From CAZOKZ01 sp964580585 (lineage in GTDB: Bacteria; Sumerlaeota; Sumerlaeia; SLMS01; JAHLLQ01), in the NCBI GenBank assembly GCA_964580585.1, contig CAZOKZ010000010.1:32308-96307 (forward strand): 64,000 bases of DNA, written 5' to 3'. The position numbers and the translations under genes are program-made. The stretch's first letter is position 1, and each line of letters opens with the position of its first letter. Under the pieces are notes generated by a model. The model saw nothing but the letters and a program-made list of their open reading frames with translations. It searched no databases and had not been told where the DNA came from. Shown here one piece after another: positions 1 through 8,376 of the stretch.

Positions 1-1
1 G

Positions 2-634
2 CTGGGTTGGAGCTTCGACGACAAGACCGAAATTTTCTCCGTCCCCGAACTGATCGAAAAGTTCTCGCTGGACGGTCTTTCCAAGGCGAATGCGAACTTC
101 GACGAAGACAAATACCTGTTCCTGAACGGTTGGTATATTCGCAACCGTCCGGCGGCAGAAGTTGTTGAACTGGTCAAACCGTTTCTCGAAGCGGCAGGGT
201 TTACTGCGAGCGAACGGGGCGATGATTGGCTCGCCAATGTGATCGGACTGGAAATTGAACGCTGCAAATTACTGAGCGAGTTTCCCGAAGCGTTGGAATA
301 TTTCTTCCACGCGCCGGAAACGTATGAAGAAAAGGGCGTTAAAAAGCTTTTCGCCAAAGACGGCGGCGGAGAAATCCTGTCGGCGGCAGGCAAATGCCTG
401 GCGGAAACTGAGGATTTCACCCACGAAGGACTCGAAGCCGCCCTGCGCGCGCTGGGTGAAAAGATGGAATTGGGCTTTGGTAAGATCGCCCAGCCAATTC
501 GTCTCGCGGTGACGGGCCGCATGGCCAGTCCCGGGCTATTTGATGTATTAATGGCCCTGGGACGTGACGAATGTGTCACTCGCATCGAGCTTGCGGCGCA
601 ACGGGTAGCGGAAGGCGCAATCCTCACGACTTGA
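2..634 (+). CDS. gltX: Glutamyl-tRNA synthetase, C-terminal part (5' end outside window)
   Basis: Charges tRNA-Glu with glutamate in the cytoplasm. The reading frame is open from base 2, so only about the last 210 residues are present and the catalytic Rossmann fold with its HIGH and KMSKS motifs lies off the contig. What is visible is the helical anticodon-binding region. The family-typical ending is clear: an AQPIRLAVTGRMASPGLFDV stretch, then a LGRDECVTRIELA-like tail, as in bacterial GltX. The stop at 632-634 is followed by a 566-bp spacer before dnaA. The frame holds one copy of the dispersed word GGGACGGAG (reverse orientation, 37-45). It could formally be a glutamyl-Q or GlnS relative, but the C-terminal motif favours GltX. 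Confidence 0.9.
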   Translation: MGWSFDDKTEIFSVPELIEKFSLDGLSKANANFDEDKYLFLNGWYIRNRPAAEVVELVKPFLEAAGFTASERGDDWLANVIGLEIERCKLLSEFPEALEYFFHAPETYEEKGVKKLFAKDGGGEILSAAGKCLAETEDFTHEGLEAALRALGEKMELGFGKIAQPIRLAVTGRMASPGLFDVLMALGRDECVTRIELAAQRVAEGAILTT

Positions 635-1200
635 GATTTTCTGAAAATCGTCACAGAAATATGTGCAGGAAACCGATAAACCTGACACGTTCCTGACAAA
701 ATTGACGGTTTTTTGATTAGTCGAGGAGCAACCTCTTAAAAGCTCCTGAACCCCTGATAGAACTGGACTTTGAGCGCTTTGACTGAGACAGGACTGCAAT
801 TGGAGTCTTGTCATCCAAATCAAGACAGAAACCTGAGACAAAAAGACTTAGGCATATTTCGCCCCATGAAATTTTCAAGAGAGAAAAGCCTTGAAGGCGA
901 GCAAGGAAATTTGATACTTCTCGTCCCCTGAGATGATTCCCCGGGAGAATTCCAGCGTCACGCAGGAATGCAGAGTGTGACTTCAAAGTGAAGCGGTCTT
1001 TGAAGTCGGTAGAAGTATCTTCTGACCGTGCGGGTCAGGGAAATCGAAGGGTGGATTGCTTGATCGTCAGTTGACCCGAATGGTGGTGGGTTGCACGACG
1101 AACAAACGAGAACGGGCCACGAGCCGCCACCTGGACGCAGCATAGCACTCGACGCACGAATTCTTCCTCCTTGGCTACTTTACCCATGGAAAGTATTTCA
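635..1200. other. Intergenic spacer gltX-dnaA, no gene recognised
   Basis: This 566-bp stretch separates gltX from dnaA and probably holds the dnaA promoter and leader. I searched both strands by eye for the DnaA box TTATCCACA and close variants and found none, so there is no support for an origin here. No long hairpin, repeat or convincing open frame was seen. Confidence 0.5.
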
Positions 1201-2643
1201 ATGCCCCAAGTAACAGCCGATGTGTGGGACAAGGCTCTGGCAACCCTGCGCGAAGTTGTTGGTGAAGACGAATTCAACGCTTGGTTGATGCCGATCGCCT
1301 TTCGGGAATACGAAGACAACGACAACCTGGTGACGCTTTCGGTCGCCAGTGAGTTTTATCAGCGGTGGATCAGCCGCAAATATCTGGAGCCGATCAAAGC
1401 GGCCATTTCCGATGCCCTCGGCAACGAGGTCCAGGTGGAAGTGATCGTTTCGACTCCCCAGGCAGAGGAAGACCCAATGGCGCCTTCCCCGGCGGTCGAG
1501 CGTTCGCCCGCCAGCCTGCGCGGTATCACCGGCGAAGCGCCCCGAGTCGTCCGCCAACACGGACGCGCAATGGGCGAAGATGCCGACGATAAAACTCCAA
1601 TGCCTGAACGCCTGCGGCTCAGCCCGCGGTACACGTTCGATGACTTCGTTGTGGGAGAAAGCAATCGTTACTCCCACGCTGCGGCCCAATCGGTGGCCGA
1701 TCCCGATTCGCAAGCGTTCAACCCGTTGTTTATCTATGGTCCGTCCGGGCTGGGGAAAACCCACCTGATGCAGGCCATCGGCCACACCTACTTGCGTAAA
1801 CGCCGCAACGCCAATGTCCTCTATGTAACCTCCGAGCAATTCATCAACGCCTTCATCGAAAGCATCCAGAGCAAACGTTCGCTGGATTTCCGCAATCAGT
1901 ACCGCAGTGTCGATCTGCTGTTGCTCGACGACGTGCAGTTCCTGATGGGCAAAGAGCGAACACAGCAGGAAGTTTTCCATACGTTCAATACGTTGTTCGA
2001 CGAAGGCAAAAAAATCGTTCTGACCAGCGATCGTCCACCCAAGGACTTGTCCACGCTCGAAGAACGCCTGCGATCACGCTTCGAGTGGGGCGTAATTGCG
2101 GACATCCAACCGCCGGACCTGGAAACACGAATCGCCATTTTGCGCCAGAAGGCCCGCGCCGAGAACCTGAGCCTGCCGATGGACGTGATTGCGTACATCG
2201 CCGAGTGGGTGAAGTCGAACATTCGCGAACTGGAAGGCGCTCTCAAGCGCATCAAGGTTTACGCCAGCCTGCACAACTGCCCGATCAACCTGGAAGTTGC
2301 CCGCGAAGTGCTCAGCCACCTGATCGTCGGCCAACCACAAAGCCGCGTGACGATCGAGGACATCCAGCGCAACGTGTGCGAGTATTTCGAGATTTCGTCC
2401 CAGCAGCTTCTGGGCGCGAATCGATCGAAGAAATTCAGCCAGCCGCGTCACTTGGCGCTGTATCTGTGCCGCGAGTTGACCGACCTGAGCTTTCCCGACA
2501 TCGCCCAGAAATTCGGCGGCAAGGATCACACGTCGGTGATTTATGCCTATCGCAAGATCAAAGCGGCAGCGGAAAACGACCCGAACATGTCCAGCATCAT
2601 CACGTACCTGACCAAGCAAATCGAAAAAGGCCAGTCGGACTGA
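1201..2643 (+). CDS. dnaA: Chromosomal replication initiator protein DnaA
   Basis: AAA+ ATPase that binds DnaA boxes and melts the origin. Domain I is at residues 1-90 (VWDKALATLREVVGEDEF), followed by a variable acidic/proline linker to about 140. The AAA+ core has Walker A GPSGLGKT near residue 180 and Walker B LLLLDDVQF near 239. The C-terminal DNA-binding domain ends with the DnaA signature GGKDHTSVIYAYRKI near 439. Length is 480 aa, normal for the family. I chose ATG 1201 because GGAAAG lies 7 nt upstream. TTG 1171 or ATG 1186 would add 10 or 5 residues but lack a ribosome-binding site. A hairpin terminator follows at 2671. No beta-clamp gene follows, so the classical dnaA-dnaN order is absent. 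Confidence 0.97.
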   Translation: MPQVTADVWDKALATLREVVGEDEFNAWLMPIAFREYEDNDNLVTLSVASEFYQRWISRKYLEPIKAAISDALGNEVQVEVIVSTPQAEEDPMAPSPAVERSPASLRGITGEAPRVVRQHGRAMGEDADDKTPMPERLRLSPRYTFDDFVVGESNRYSHAAAQSVADPDSQAFNPLFIYGPSGLGKTHLMQAIGHTYLRKRRNANVLYVTSEQFINAFIESIQSKRSLDFRNQYRSVDLLLLDDVQFLMGKERTQQEVFHTFNTLFDEGKKIVLTSDRPPKDLSTLEERLRSRFEWGVIADIQPPDLETRIAILRQKARAENLSLPMDVIAYIAEWVKSNIRELEGALKRIKVYASLHNCPINLEVAREVLSHLIVGQPQSRVTIEDIQRNVCEYFEISSQQLLGANRSKKFSQPRHLALYLCRELTDLSFPDIAQKFGGKDHTSVIYAYRKIKAAAENDPNMSSIITYLTKQIEKGQSD

Positions 2644-2670
2644 TCGGCTTTCCACCACTGAAAATGAGCA

Positions 2671-2698
2671 ACGGACCTGGGCAACCGGGTCCGTTTCG
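2671..2698 (+). terminator. Rho-independent terminator after dnaA
   Basis: A 10-bp stem (2671-2680 with 2685-2694, one G-U pair) closes a GCAA tetraloop of the GNRA class and is followed by TTCGTTTAT. It sits 27 nt after the dnaA stop and before a convergent gene. Confidence 0.75.
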
Positions 2699-2727
2699 TT
2701 TATACCAATAACCGTTTCCCAGGGACT

Positions 2728-3537
2728 TTAGTTGTTCACCCGAAACCAAAGCGCTCGCGAGGGCTCTCCCCCGTGGTGTTCCGCCAGCCAGCCGCCCGCG
2801 TAGAGCACTTCGACGCGCGCATTGCCGGTCAGGAACATCTGCAACAACGCCTGCTCTCCGAAGCCACGCGCCAGTTCCTCGCGCGAATAATGGCGCGGCA
2901 GGCGAACGCCCTGGATTCCCACGATCACGCCTGAATTCAGACGCGGCAAAACGCGCTGGTAGAGATATTCAACGTCGCCGCCGGGAAAAAACACGTGCGA
3001 GGTTTCAAGGACGAGCATCTCGCCGTCGCGCAGCATCTCGAAATCCGAGAGCGGAATTTCCTGCACCGGCTGGTCGAGGTGCGCGTCGGTCACTTCGGTC
3101 ACGTCCATGCCCGGATTCGAATCGATGGCGATCACTTCACATGGTAAATTCTGGTGACCGACTGCTGCGCGAATAACATAGGTACTGGCACCACAGCCAA
3201 CCTGCATCAGGCGCGTGGGCTGGTGGGCGCTGATCATGGAAAAGAGCACCGCCGCGTCGCGTTGCCAGCCGCTGGTCCATTCTGCAGGCAGCGCCGCGAT
3301 GGGTTCGTGCCATTCGGGCAGCGTTTCGTTCAGGAACGCCAACTGCACGGACTCGTTCCAGTCGATGCCTTCGCACCCAAGCAGACCGCTGGGCTCGAAT
3401 GACCCATGCGCGCGAAAATGCGCGGCTTGACGATCCCATTCGGGACCGGAAACCGGGCAGCTATCGTTAGCTGGAGACGCTTCCGCCACTGGCGCGGGAG
3501 GTTCAGGGGTACCTAAGAGTTTCTTGAAAAACGACAC
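2728..3537 (-). CDS. Class I SAM-methyltransferase-like protein
   Basis: Probable Rossmann-fold methyltransferase of the Methyltransf_24 kind; substrate unknown. The glycine-rich SAM-binding motif LMQVGCGASTYVIRAA lies near residues 110-125, followed by an acidic strand end (VIAIDSNPGMDV) that would bind the SAM ribose. The N-terminal 40 residues are proline/alanine-rich and look disordered. The frame begins with GTG at 3537 with AGGAG upstream. At 269 aa the size fits. It is convergent with dnaA and separated from the next minus-strand gene by a palindromic repeat. Methyltransferase fold is well supported; activity is inferred. Confidence 0.65.
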   Translation of the reverse strand: MSFFKKLLGTPEPPAPVAEASPANDSCPVSGPEWDRQAAHFRAHGSFEPSGLLGCEGIDWNESVQLAFLNETLPEWHEPIAALPAEWTSGWQRDAAVLFSMISAHQPTRLMQVGCGASTYVIRAAVGHQNLPCEVIAIDSNPGMDVTEVTDAHLDQPVQEIPLSDFEMLRDGEMLVLETSHVFFPGGDVEYLYQRVLPRLNSGVIVGIQGVRLPRHYSREELARGFGEQALLQMFLTGNARVEVLYAGGWLAEHHGGEPSRALWFRVNN

Positions 3538-3570
3538 GGGTAGCGAGGACTCCTGGAGGGATCAAAAACA

Positions 3571-3758
3571 ACCACGGAGGCACAGAGACACGGAGAAAAC
3601 ACGGAAAAATAAACGCAAAGTCGCGAAGACGCAGGGAAAATAGAAATATCAACAAAGCTTATGTTATGTTGCCATTAACAATCTTTGCGACTTGGCGTCC
3701 TTGCGCCCTTGCGTTAAAAAATCTCCGTGGATTCTCCGTGTCTCTGTGTCTCCGTGGT
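3571..3758. repeat. Imperfect palindromic intergenic repeat (MITE-like)
   Basis: The left arm begins ACCACGGAGGCACAGAGACA and the right arm ends with its near-complement TCTCTGTGTCTCCGTGGT. Inside these, a second pair of arms built from CGCAAAGTCGCG / CTTTGCGACTT words is also inverted. The whole ~190-bp unit could fold into a long stem. It lies between two minus-strand genes. Single-arm relatives occur at 11985, 20681 and 21303. No transposase or target duplication was recognised. Confidence 0.7.
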
Positions 3759-3770
3759 TTGCTTGTACTT

Positions 3771-4952
3771 TCAGCCGTTCAGCGCCATTTTCGCCAAAAT
3801 CGCGGTGCCGCGGAACAGCGCGTCTTCGTCGAGATGAAACTTCGGGTGGTGCAACATGTAGCGGTCTTCGTCCGCCGGGTGCGCGACGCCCAGGAATGCG
3901 AAACACCCCGGCACGACGTGTGTGTAAAACGCGAAATCCTCGCTGCCCATCATGGGTTTGCCATCGGCAATGCCGTCGGGGAAAAACTCGCGCGCAGCCT
4001 CGCGCATGCGGTGCAACGCCGTCGGATGATTGTGCAATGGCGGGTACCCCTGGATAATGGTCGTTTCTGCCATGCAGCCAAAGCCTTCGGCCACATTGTG
4101 GGCAATGTTGCTGACCAATCCGCCAAAGTGATCGTGTAAATCCACGTGAAAGCTCCGGTAGGTACCTTTCAGTATCACTTCCGGGGGAGTCACGTTGCAG
4201 GCTTCACCGCCATGAATGCTGGTCACGCTGACAACGGTCGGATCGAAGGGATCGACGGTGCGGGAAACGATTTGCTGGAGCGCCATGATCACGTTGGCCG
4301 CCGCCAGCACGGGGTCATGGTTTTCGTGCGGAAACGCGGCGTGGCCGCCCTTGCCAATGATCGAGATCGTAAACTCGTCCACGCCGGCCATTGCCGGACC
4401 TTCGATGAAATGAATCGTGCCGGTATCGTGGCGCGGATCGACGTGCAATCCATAGATGGCATCAACGCCTTCGAGCATGCCCGATTCGATGAAATCGCGC
4501 GCGCCGCCGGGGGCCTTTTCTTCGCCGCCCTGGAAAAACAACCGCACGGTGCACGGCAAATCCGCCTCGCGTTCCTTCAGTAGCCGCGCCGCGCCCAGCA
4601 ACATCGCCGTATGCGCGTCGTGCCCGCACATGTGCGATACGCCCGGAGCCGTTGAACGAAAATCGCACGGGTGTTGTTCTTCGATCGGCAACGCGTCCAT
4701 GTCCGCACGCAACGCAATGCACCGGTTGAGGTCGCGTCCGAGCAATTCGGCGCACAGGCTGAAATTGCCGTTCAGACGCGCGTGGATCGTGGTGAACCCG
4801 AGCGAACGCAACTCCTGCTCGACATAGGCCGAGGTTTGTTCTTCGCAAAAGCTGAGTTCCGGGTTTTGATGCAAGTGGCGGCGACGCGCGATGATCCAAT
4901 CCTGGATAGCTTGGGCCGAGCCGAGAAGCGATGCGGTAACTGGGGCGGACAT
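3771..4952 (-). CDS. M20 family amidohydrolase (hippurate hydrolase / N-acyl-amino-acid amidohydrolase type)
   Basis: Zinc-type metallopeptidase expected to deacylate N-acyl amino acids or related amides in the cytoplasm. The 393-aa frame has the M20D hallmarks: RRHLHQNPELSF at the N terminus, ALRADMDALPI, the metal-binding GVSHMCGHDAHTAMLLGAA, FFQGGEEKAPGGA with the catalytic Glu, a dimerisation-domain GKGGHAAFPHENHDPV, and near the C terminus MMGSEDFAFY. ATG 4952 (MSAPVT) has AGGA upstream and is preferred over the longer frame starting at 5003. The downstream boundary is the palindromic repeat at 3571-3758. Exact substrate cannot be told from sequence. Confidence 0.88.
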   Translation of the reverse strand: MSAPVTASLLGSAQAIQDWIIARRRHLHQNPELSFCEEQTSAYVEQELRSLGFTTIHARLNGNFSLCAELLGRDLNRCIALRADMDALPIEEQHPCDFRSTAPGVSHMCGHDAHTAMLLGAARLLKEREADLPCTVRLFFQGGEEKAPGGARDFIESGMLEGVDAIYGLHVDPRHDTGTIHFIEGPAMAGVDEFTISIIGKGGHAAFPHENHDPVLAAANVIMALQQIVSRTVDPFDPTVVSVTSIHGGEACNVTPPEVILKGTYRSFHVDLHDHFGGLVSNIAHNVAEGFGCMAETTIIQGYPPLHNHPTALHRMREAAREFFPDGIADGKPMMGSEDFAFYTHVVPGCFAFLGVAHPADEDRYMLHHPKFHLDEDALFRGTAILAKMALNG

Positions 4953-5044
4953 GTTGAGTGATTCCTGGGCGAAAAATCCTGACGGGATTTTCCTAACGTG
5001 CATCCCCCGTGCCCGAAAAGGGAAATCCGCTCAAAAAAGACATT

Positions 5045-5398
5045 TCAAGGGCTCGGCAGGCTGCGCAGAATCATCGAGTCGAAAAACTGTTCCTGGAAAT
5101 GGACGAGTTCGGCGATTTCGCGGTCGGTAAAGCTGACGTCCGGCGGCACAAGCACCAGCTTGTCTTCCAGATCGTTGCGTCGCCAGACGACGGCGATGCA
5201 AATGCCCTCGAAACGTCTGAGTGGCTTATGAACGCCCAGCACATAACCGTCGATTTCCTCGGCGTCGGGAGCCTGTGTGTGCGGGACATAACCGTAATTT
5301 ACAGGGTAGGTGAACCCATGAATCGGATGGCTCGATCCCAACGGGCGATCGATTTCCAATTGAACGGTTTGCCCCACGTATTTGAGAAGTTCGCTCAT
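5045..5398 (-). CDS. Short inorganic-pyrophosphatase-like protein
   Basis: A 117-aa protein whose fold resembles family I pyrophosphatase: VNYGYVPHT matches the conserved YGYIP(x)T strand. However, the following DGDPLD-type metal-binding triad is replaced by APDAEEIDGYVLG, so most catalytic aspartates are missing. The canonical enzyme is about 175 aa. ATG 5398 has GGGAAGGA five bases upstream; the longer frame to 5431 adds 11 unsupported residues. It lies just downstream of a 250-aa hypothetical gene on the same strand (21-nt gap) and may be co-transcribed. It is possibly a pyrophosphohydrolase acting on another substrate, or a non-catalytic relative. Confidence 0.65.
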   Translation of the reverse strand: MSELLKYVGQTVQLEIDRPLGSSHPIHGFTYPVNYGYVPHTQAPDAEEIDGYVLGVHKPLRRFEGICIAVVWRRNDLEDKLVLVPPDVSFTDREIAELVHFQEQFFDSMILRSLPSP

Positions 5399-5418
5399 GG
5401 TTTTCCTTCCCAGAAAGG

Positions 5419-6171
5419 CTAATAAGTGCATTCTACCGTTTGGTTCTTTGCGTCGTATTCAAAGACATAATCAGTGCGATGGTATGCATCGCGATAGACC
5501 GCTCTGCCTTTATCGTCGTGTTCCAATGTTTGCACAAACCCATCCCAAACAGGCGCGTCGAGGTGAAACGTCACCTTTCCTTTATTAGAATCAATATTAT
5601 ATTCCAACTCGATGTTGCGAGTAGAATCGGGTAGATTGCCGGGAATCCAACCGCGATTGATCATCTCGTCGGCCCTAGCTTCAGCGATTGTATTATAACT
5701 AAAATAATACTCCTCGCCAAATATGAGTACCATGATGGTAGAAACGATAAACCATCCAAGGATTCCCAAGCAGATGATTGCCGGTGCAAGTAACATCAAA
5801 AATAAGAAAATCCCGCCCTTCCGTCGTGGACGACTTTTAGACGTGACAATTGGTGGGCTCTGAAAGACCTCACCGTTTTCGTCGTACAACTCACCGTCGT
5901 CGCCTTGGACAACGGCGTTCAGCACCGTCGCCACCGCGAACATTTTTTTCAACACAACCGGGGAAGGGTTCTTGGTATAAATATCCCCTTCATGGAACCA
6001 AAAAGGCGTTTGATCTTTGTCGTTCCATTTTGCGTCATGCAAATTTCCGTCCTTATCCCACGACAACTCTGGGTCGGCATCGACGCAATCGCCCCACTCG
6101 TCCTCACTGATGCAAGGACCTTCGGTGTCTGCCCAATCCTGCTTGCGTGTAATATGAACGTCGTAACCCAT
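5419..6171 (-). CDS. Hypothetical protein with N-terminal MGYDVHITRK-type domain and one membrane segment
   Basis: Not recognised as a characterised family. The N terminus (MGYDVHITRKQDWADTEG, then ISEDEWGDCVDADPEL) resembles a small cytoplasmic domain seen at the start of diverse bacterial hypothetical proteins, a family memory rather than a proven match. Around residues 115-150 there is a basic patch (SRPRRKGG) followed by a long hydrophobic segment likely to span the membrane. The C-terminal ~90 residues are hydrophilic with alternating charged strands. The ATG at 6171 has no obvious Shine-Dalgarno. The 250-aa frame is free of internal stops. It precedes the pyrophosphatase-like gene by 20 nt. 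Confidence 0.6.
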   Translation of the reverse strand: MGYDVHITRKQDWADTEGPCISEDEWGDCVDADPELSWDKDGNLHDAKWNDKDQTPFWFHEGDIYTKNPSPVVLKKMFAVATVLNAVVQGDDGELYDENGEVFQSPPIVTSKSRPRRKGGIFLFLMLLAPAIICLGILGWFIVSTIMVLIFGEEYYFSYNTIAEARADEMINRGWIPGNLPDSTRNIELEYNIDSNKGKVTFHLDAPVWDGFVQTLEHDDKGRAVYRDAYHRTDYVFEYDAKNQTVECTY

Positions 6172-6232
6172 GGCGCGCAGAATTCGGCGGCGTCGCGCAC
6201 CCGGTCAACGGGTTTCGGGAATATTTGAAGAC

Positions 6233-6292
6233 GGGATAAGAGGGATTTACAGGATAAAAATCGATCCACCATCCCGTTCATCCCTCTTATCC
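6233..6292. repeat. Intergenic inverted repeat (GGATAAGAGGGAT type)
   Basis: A 13-bp perfect inverted repeat, GGATAAGAGGGAT (6234-6246) with ATCCCTCTTATCC (6280-6292), around a 33-nt loop containing ACAGGATAAAAAT. It lies between two minus-strand genes, next to a terminator, and resembles short dispersed intergenic modules known from several phyla. No other copy was noticed in this window. Confidence 0.55.
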
Positions 6293-6296
6293 TGTC

Positions 6297-6327
6297 CACA
6301 AAAAAACCGGGGATTTTCTCCCCGGTT
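6297..6327 (-). terminator. Rho-independent terminator of the DUF1015 gene
   Basis: Perfect 9-bp stem AACCGGGGA (6305-6313) with TCCCCGGTT (6319-6327), loop TTTTC. On the minus strand it is followed by a run of eight T, 31 nt past the DUF1015 stop. Confidence 0.85.
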
Positions 6328-6357
6328 CGTTGATCGTTTGCGTTGTTGGGCGATGCC

Positions 6358-7722
6358 TTATCCGAACCCGACGTTCAGGTCGCGGATTACCAGGCCGCTC
6401 GGGATTTTCGGGAAGAAGTTGATCGAGTTGTGCGGCAGCAATTCGCCGTTTTCCGCCACTTTGAGCACGTCTTCTTTCGACATGGGATTCAGGAAAAAAC
6501 CCACGCAGGCTTTGCGACGTTGCAGCAGGCTGAGGCCTTCGGTGATGTCTTTGCGATAGAACACGTCGTCTTCGTCGAGTTCCACCTCGGGGTTGCCGAT
6601 CCAGCCGCGAGCAATGATGAAGTGGTGCAGCATGACGACATCCATGGATTTCAGCTCGTCCGACATCGTTTCTTCTTCGATCATTTCGTTGATGTCGGCG
6701 TCTTTTTTCAGCGTCAACTGCCACGCGCGCCCGTTGGGCAACACCATGACAAAACGCGAACGGCTGCCCCGGGCGGGCTTCAGTTTTTCACGCACCGTGC
6801 CGGAGGCTTTTTCGAGTTCTTTCATGTTCAGCTTGAACTCGGAGAGTGTGAAAAACTCTTCGAGGTCTTCGAGTACTTCGTCGAGTTCGATATCAAGACC
6901 GAGCTCGCGCGCCAACATGCGATGAATGGGTTCGGTGAAAAGCGTTTCGTCTTCGGCGCGTTGCAGGAACATCAGCGTAAAGTCGAACGGCTGGCGTCCG
7001 TCGCGGCGGCCCGTCATTTCACGCATTTCGTCGCGATATTTAAGCGCTGTTTCGTAACGATGGTGCCCGTGCGCAATAAAGAGGCGTTTGGGTTTCATGG
7101 CTTCGTGCACGCGCAGGATCGGATCTTTTTTGTGAACCAGCCACAGGCGATGGCGAATGCCGTTCTGGCAGACGAAATCCTCGGCGGGAGAATTTTTTGC
7201 CTTCGCTTCGTTCAGGACTTCGGTAATGACGTTTTCTTCGTCCTGATAAAGGATGTACAGGGGGCTATCGTTGATCTGGGTATTGCGGAGAAGCTTCAGT
7301 CGGTCAAGCTTGGCGGATTCAAACGTCATTTCGAATGCACGCGTTTTACCGCTGCGGAAATCCTGAAGTTTGACGAGGGCGAAAAAACCAAGGCGCGTGA
7401 CGGGCTCGTCCTGGTCTTCGACTTTGAATTCCTGTTCATAGATATAGAAGCATTTTCGTTGCTCGTCGCTGAGAACGCCGCGCGATTTCCAATCGCGGTA
7501 ACATTCGGCGGCGCGAGTGTAACGGTTGTTGATTTCATCGTCGCTGGCAGCTTCGTGGCCAAGAATCAACCGCACGATGTTGCTTGGATTGCGTTCGTGC
7601 AGTTCCTTCTGGAGCGTCGGGGTGATCTCATCATAGGGGGGAGCGATCACTTCGGAGAGATTATTCTGCTCCCCTTCTTGTGTCGTGTATCGGGTACCTG
7701 CAAAGGGCCAGACTTCTGCCAT
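6358..7722 (-). CDS. DUF1015 family protein
   Basis: A 454-aa protein of the DUF1015 family, whose biochemical role is unsettled. Hallmarks are the N-terminal PFAGTRYTT and VIAPPYDEITPT, the NPSNIVRLILG strand, and the central HGHHRYETALKYRDEM motif with its conserved His and Arg; length is typical. Members are thought to be cytoplasmic and often sit near amino-acid metabolism genes. Here the gene stands alone on the minus strand, closed by a strong terminator at 6297-6327. The ATG at 7722 has only a weak ribosome-binding site. Family assignment is firm; function is not known. Confidence 0.9.
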   Translation of the reverse strand: MAEVWPFAGTRYTTQEGEQNNLSEVIAPPYDEITPTLQKELHERNPSNIVRLILGHEAASDDEINNRYTRAAECYRDWKSRGVLSDEQRKCFYIYEQEFKVEDQDEPVTRLGFFALVKLQDFRSGKTRAFEMTFESAKLDRLKLLRNTQINDSPLYILYQDEENVITEVLNEAKAKNSPAEDFVCQNGIRHRLWLVHKKDPILRVHEAMKPKRLFIAHGHHRYETALKYRDEMREMTGRRDGRQPFDFTLMFLQRAEDETLFTEPIHRMLARELGLDIELDEVLEDLEEFFTLSEFKLNMKELEKASGTVREKLKPARGSRSRFVMVLPNGRAWQLTLKKDADINEMIEEETMSDELKSMDVVMLHHFIIARGWIGNPEVELDEDDVFYRKDITEGLSLLQRRKACVGFFLNPMSKEDVLKVAENGELLPHNSINFFPKIPSGLVIRDLNVGFG

Positions 7723-8036
7723 GGATATTTACCCAGTCCTTTCCGCGCCGAGATGATCTGCCGAGCCGGTTATGCTCTTGAGGCGGCGGGCAGGGTGCAA
7801 GAGCCTCGTGCAGGCTGTCAATCCCTGATCCGGGGAAAAACGTCATACAGGTTTCAAATTGAATAAAACCAACATTTCACACAAAAAAATCGCTCCGTGA
7901 CTTACCCTAAAATATTAGAGAACGAGGCAAGTGGAAAAAAGCAAGTTTGAAATGTGGGAAAGTAATATGCCCAATGACACCCGTTCCAATTCAATCCCAC
8001 TTGGGTACAGTAAAAATGTTTTTCTTCAGCAGGCGG
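7723..8036. other. Intergenic region between divergent genes, nothing recognised
   Basis: This 314-bp AT-rich stretch separates the DUF1015 gene from the divergent toxin-antitoxin pair. It must hold the DUF1015 promoter, but I could not pick a convincing -35/-10 pair. No repeat or open frame is supported. Confidence 0.4.
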
Positions 8037-8065
8037 TTGACATGCCCGACATATGTCGGTACCAT
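8037..8065 (+). promoter_or_regulatory. Promoter of the toxin-antitoxin operon
   Basis: A consensus -35 box TTGACA (8037-8042), an exact 17-nt spacer and TACCAT (8060-8065) as -10. Transcription would begin around 8072, about 20 nt before the antitoxin ATG at 8092. This excludes the upstream in-frame ATG at 8053, which lies inside the promoter. Confidence 0.75.
8046..8059. promoter_or_regulatory. Palindromic operator inside the toxin-antitoxin promoter
   Basis: A perfect 14-bp palindrome, CCGACATATGTCGG, fills the spacer between the -35 and -10 boxes. A ribbon-helix-helix antitoxin of the DUF1778 family bound here would block RNA polymerase, giving the expected autoregulation. The binding is inferred; the palindrome is seen. 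Confidence 0.7.
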
Positions 8066-8091
8066 CAATTATCAAGATTGGAGAAAGCAAC

Positions 8092-8376
8092 ATGGCAACA
8101 CTAACACGCGACAAGCGCATTGAGACCCGGGTAACGACGATTCAAAAGGATCTGATTGAACGTGCCGCTGCGCTGAGAGGCAAAACCGTGGCCGATTTTG
8201 TATCCACGGTCCTGCAAGCTGCCGCTGAGAAAGTCATTCAAGACCATGAAGTGATGTCCTTGTCCGGAAAAGACCGCGAGGCTTTCATCGAAGCATTGTT
8301 GAATCCTCCTGCCCCTAATGCCGCTCTGAAGGGAGCGATGAAAGCACATAATGAATTGATTAGAGAATCTCGATGA
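8092..8376 (+). CDS. DUF1778 family antitoxin (TacA-like)
   Basis: A 94-aa antitoxin expected to neutralise the adjacent GNAT toxin and repress the operon. Residues 6-45 (DKRIETRVTTIQKDLIERAA...GKTVADFV) form the ribbon-helix-helix DNA-binding fold of DUF1778. The C-terminal part (FIEALLNPPAPNAALKGAMK) is the toxin-wrapping tail. Start ATG 8092 has GGAG nine bases upstream. The stop overlaps the toxin start in an ATGA junction (8373-8376), so the two are translationally coupled with antitoxin first. Family and pairing are strong; the exact target is inferred from TacAT systems. Confidence 0.9.
   Translation: MATLTRDKRIETRVTTIQKDLIERAAALRGKTVADFVSTVLQAAAEKVIQDHEVMSLSGKDREAFIEALLNPPAPNAALKGAMKAHNELIRESR

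Noticed and set aside
635..1200. Possible chromosomal origin upstream of dnaA
   Set aside because: No DnaA box (TTATCCACA or close variants) and no AT-rich unwinding element with repeats were found; dnaN is also absent next to dnaA.
6343..7866. Long plus-strand frame opposite the DUF1015 gene (507 codons)
   Set aside because: Antisense shadow; the minus-strand protein has clear family motifs and a terminator.
8053..8091. Earlier ATG for the antitoxin
   Set aside because: It lies inside the promoter spacer and operator; ATG 8092 has its own ribosome-binding site.
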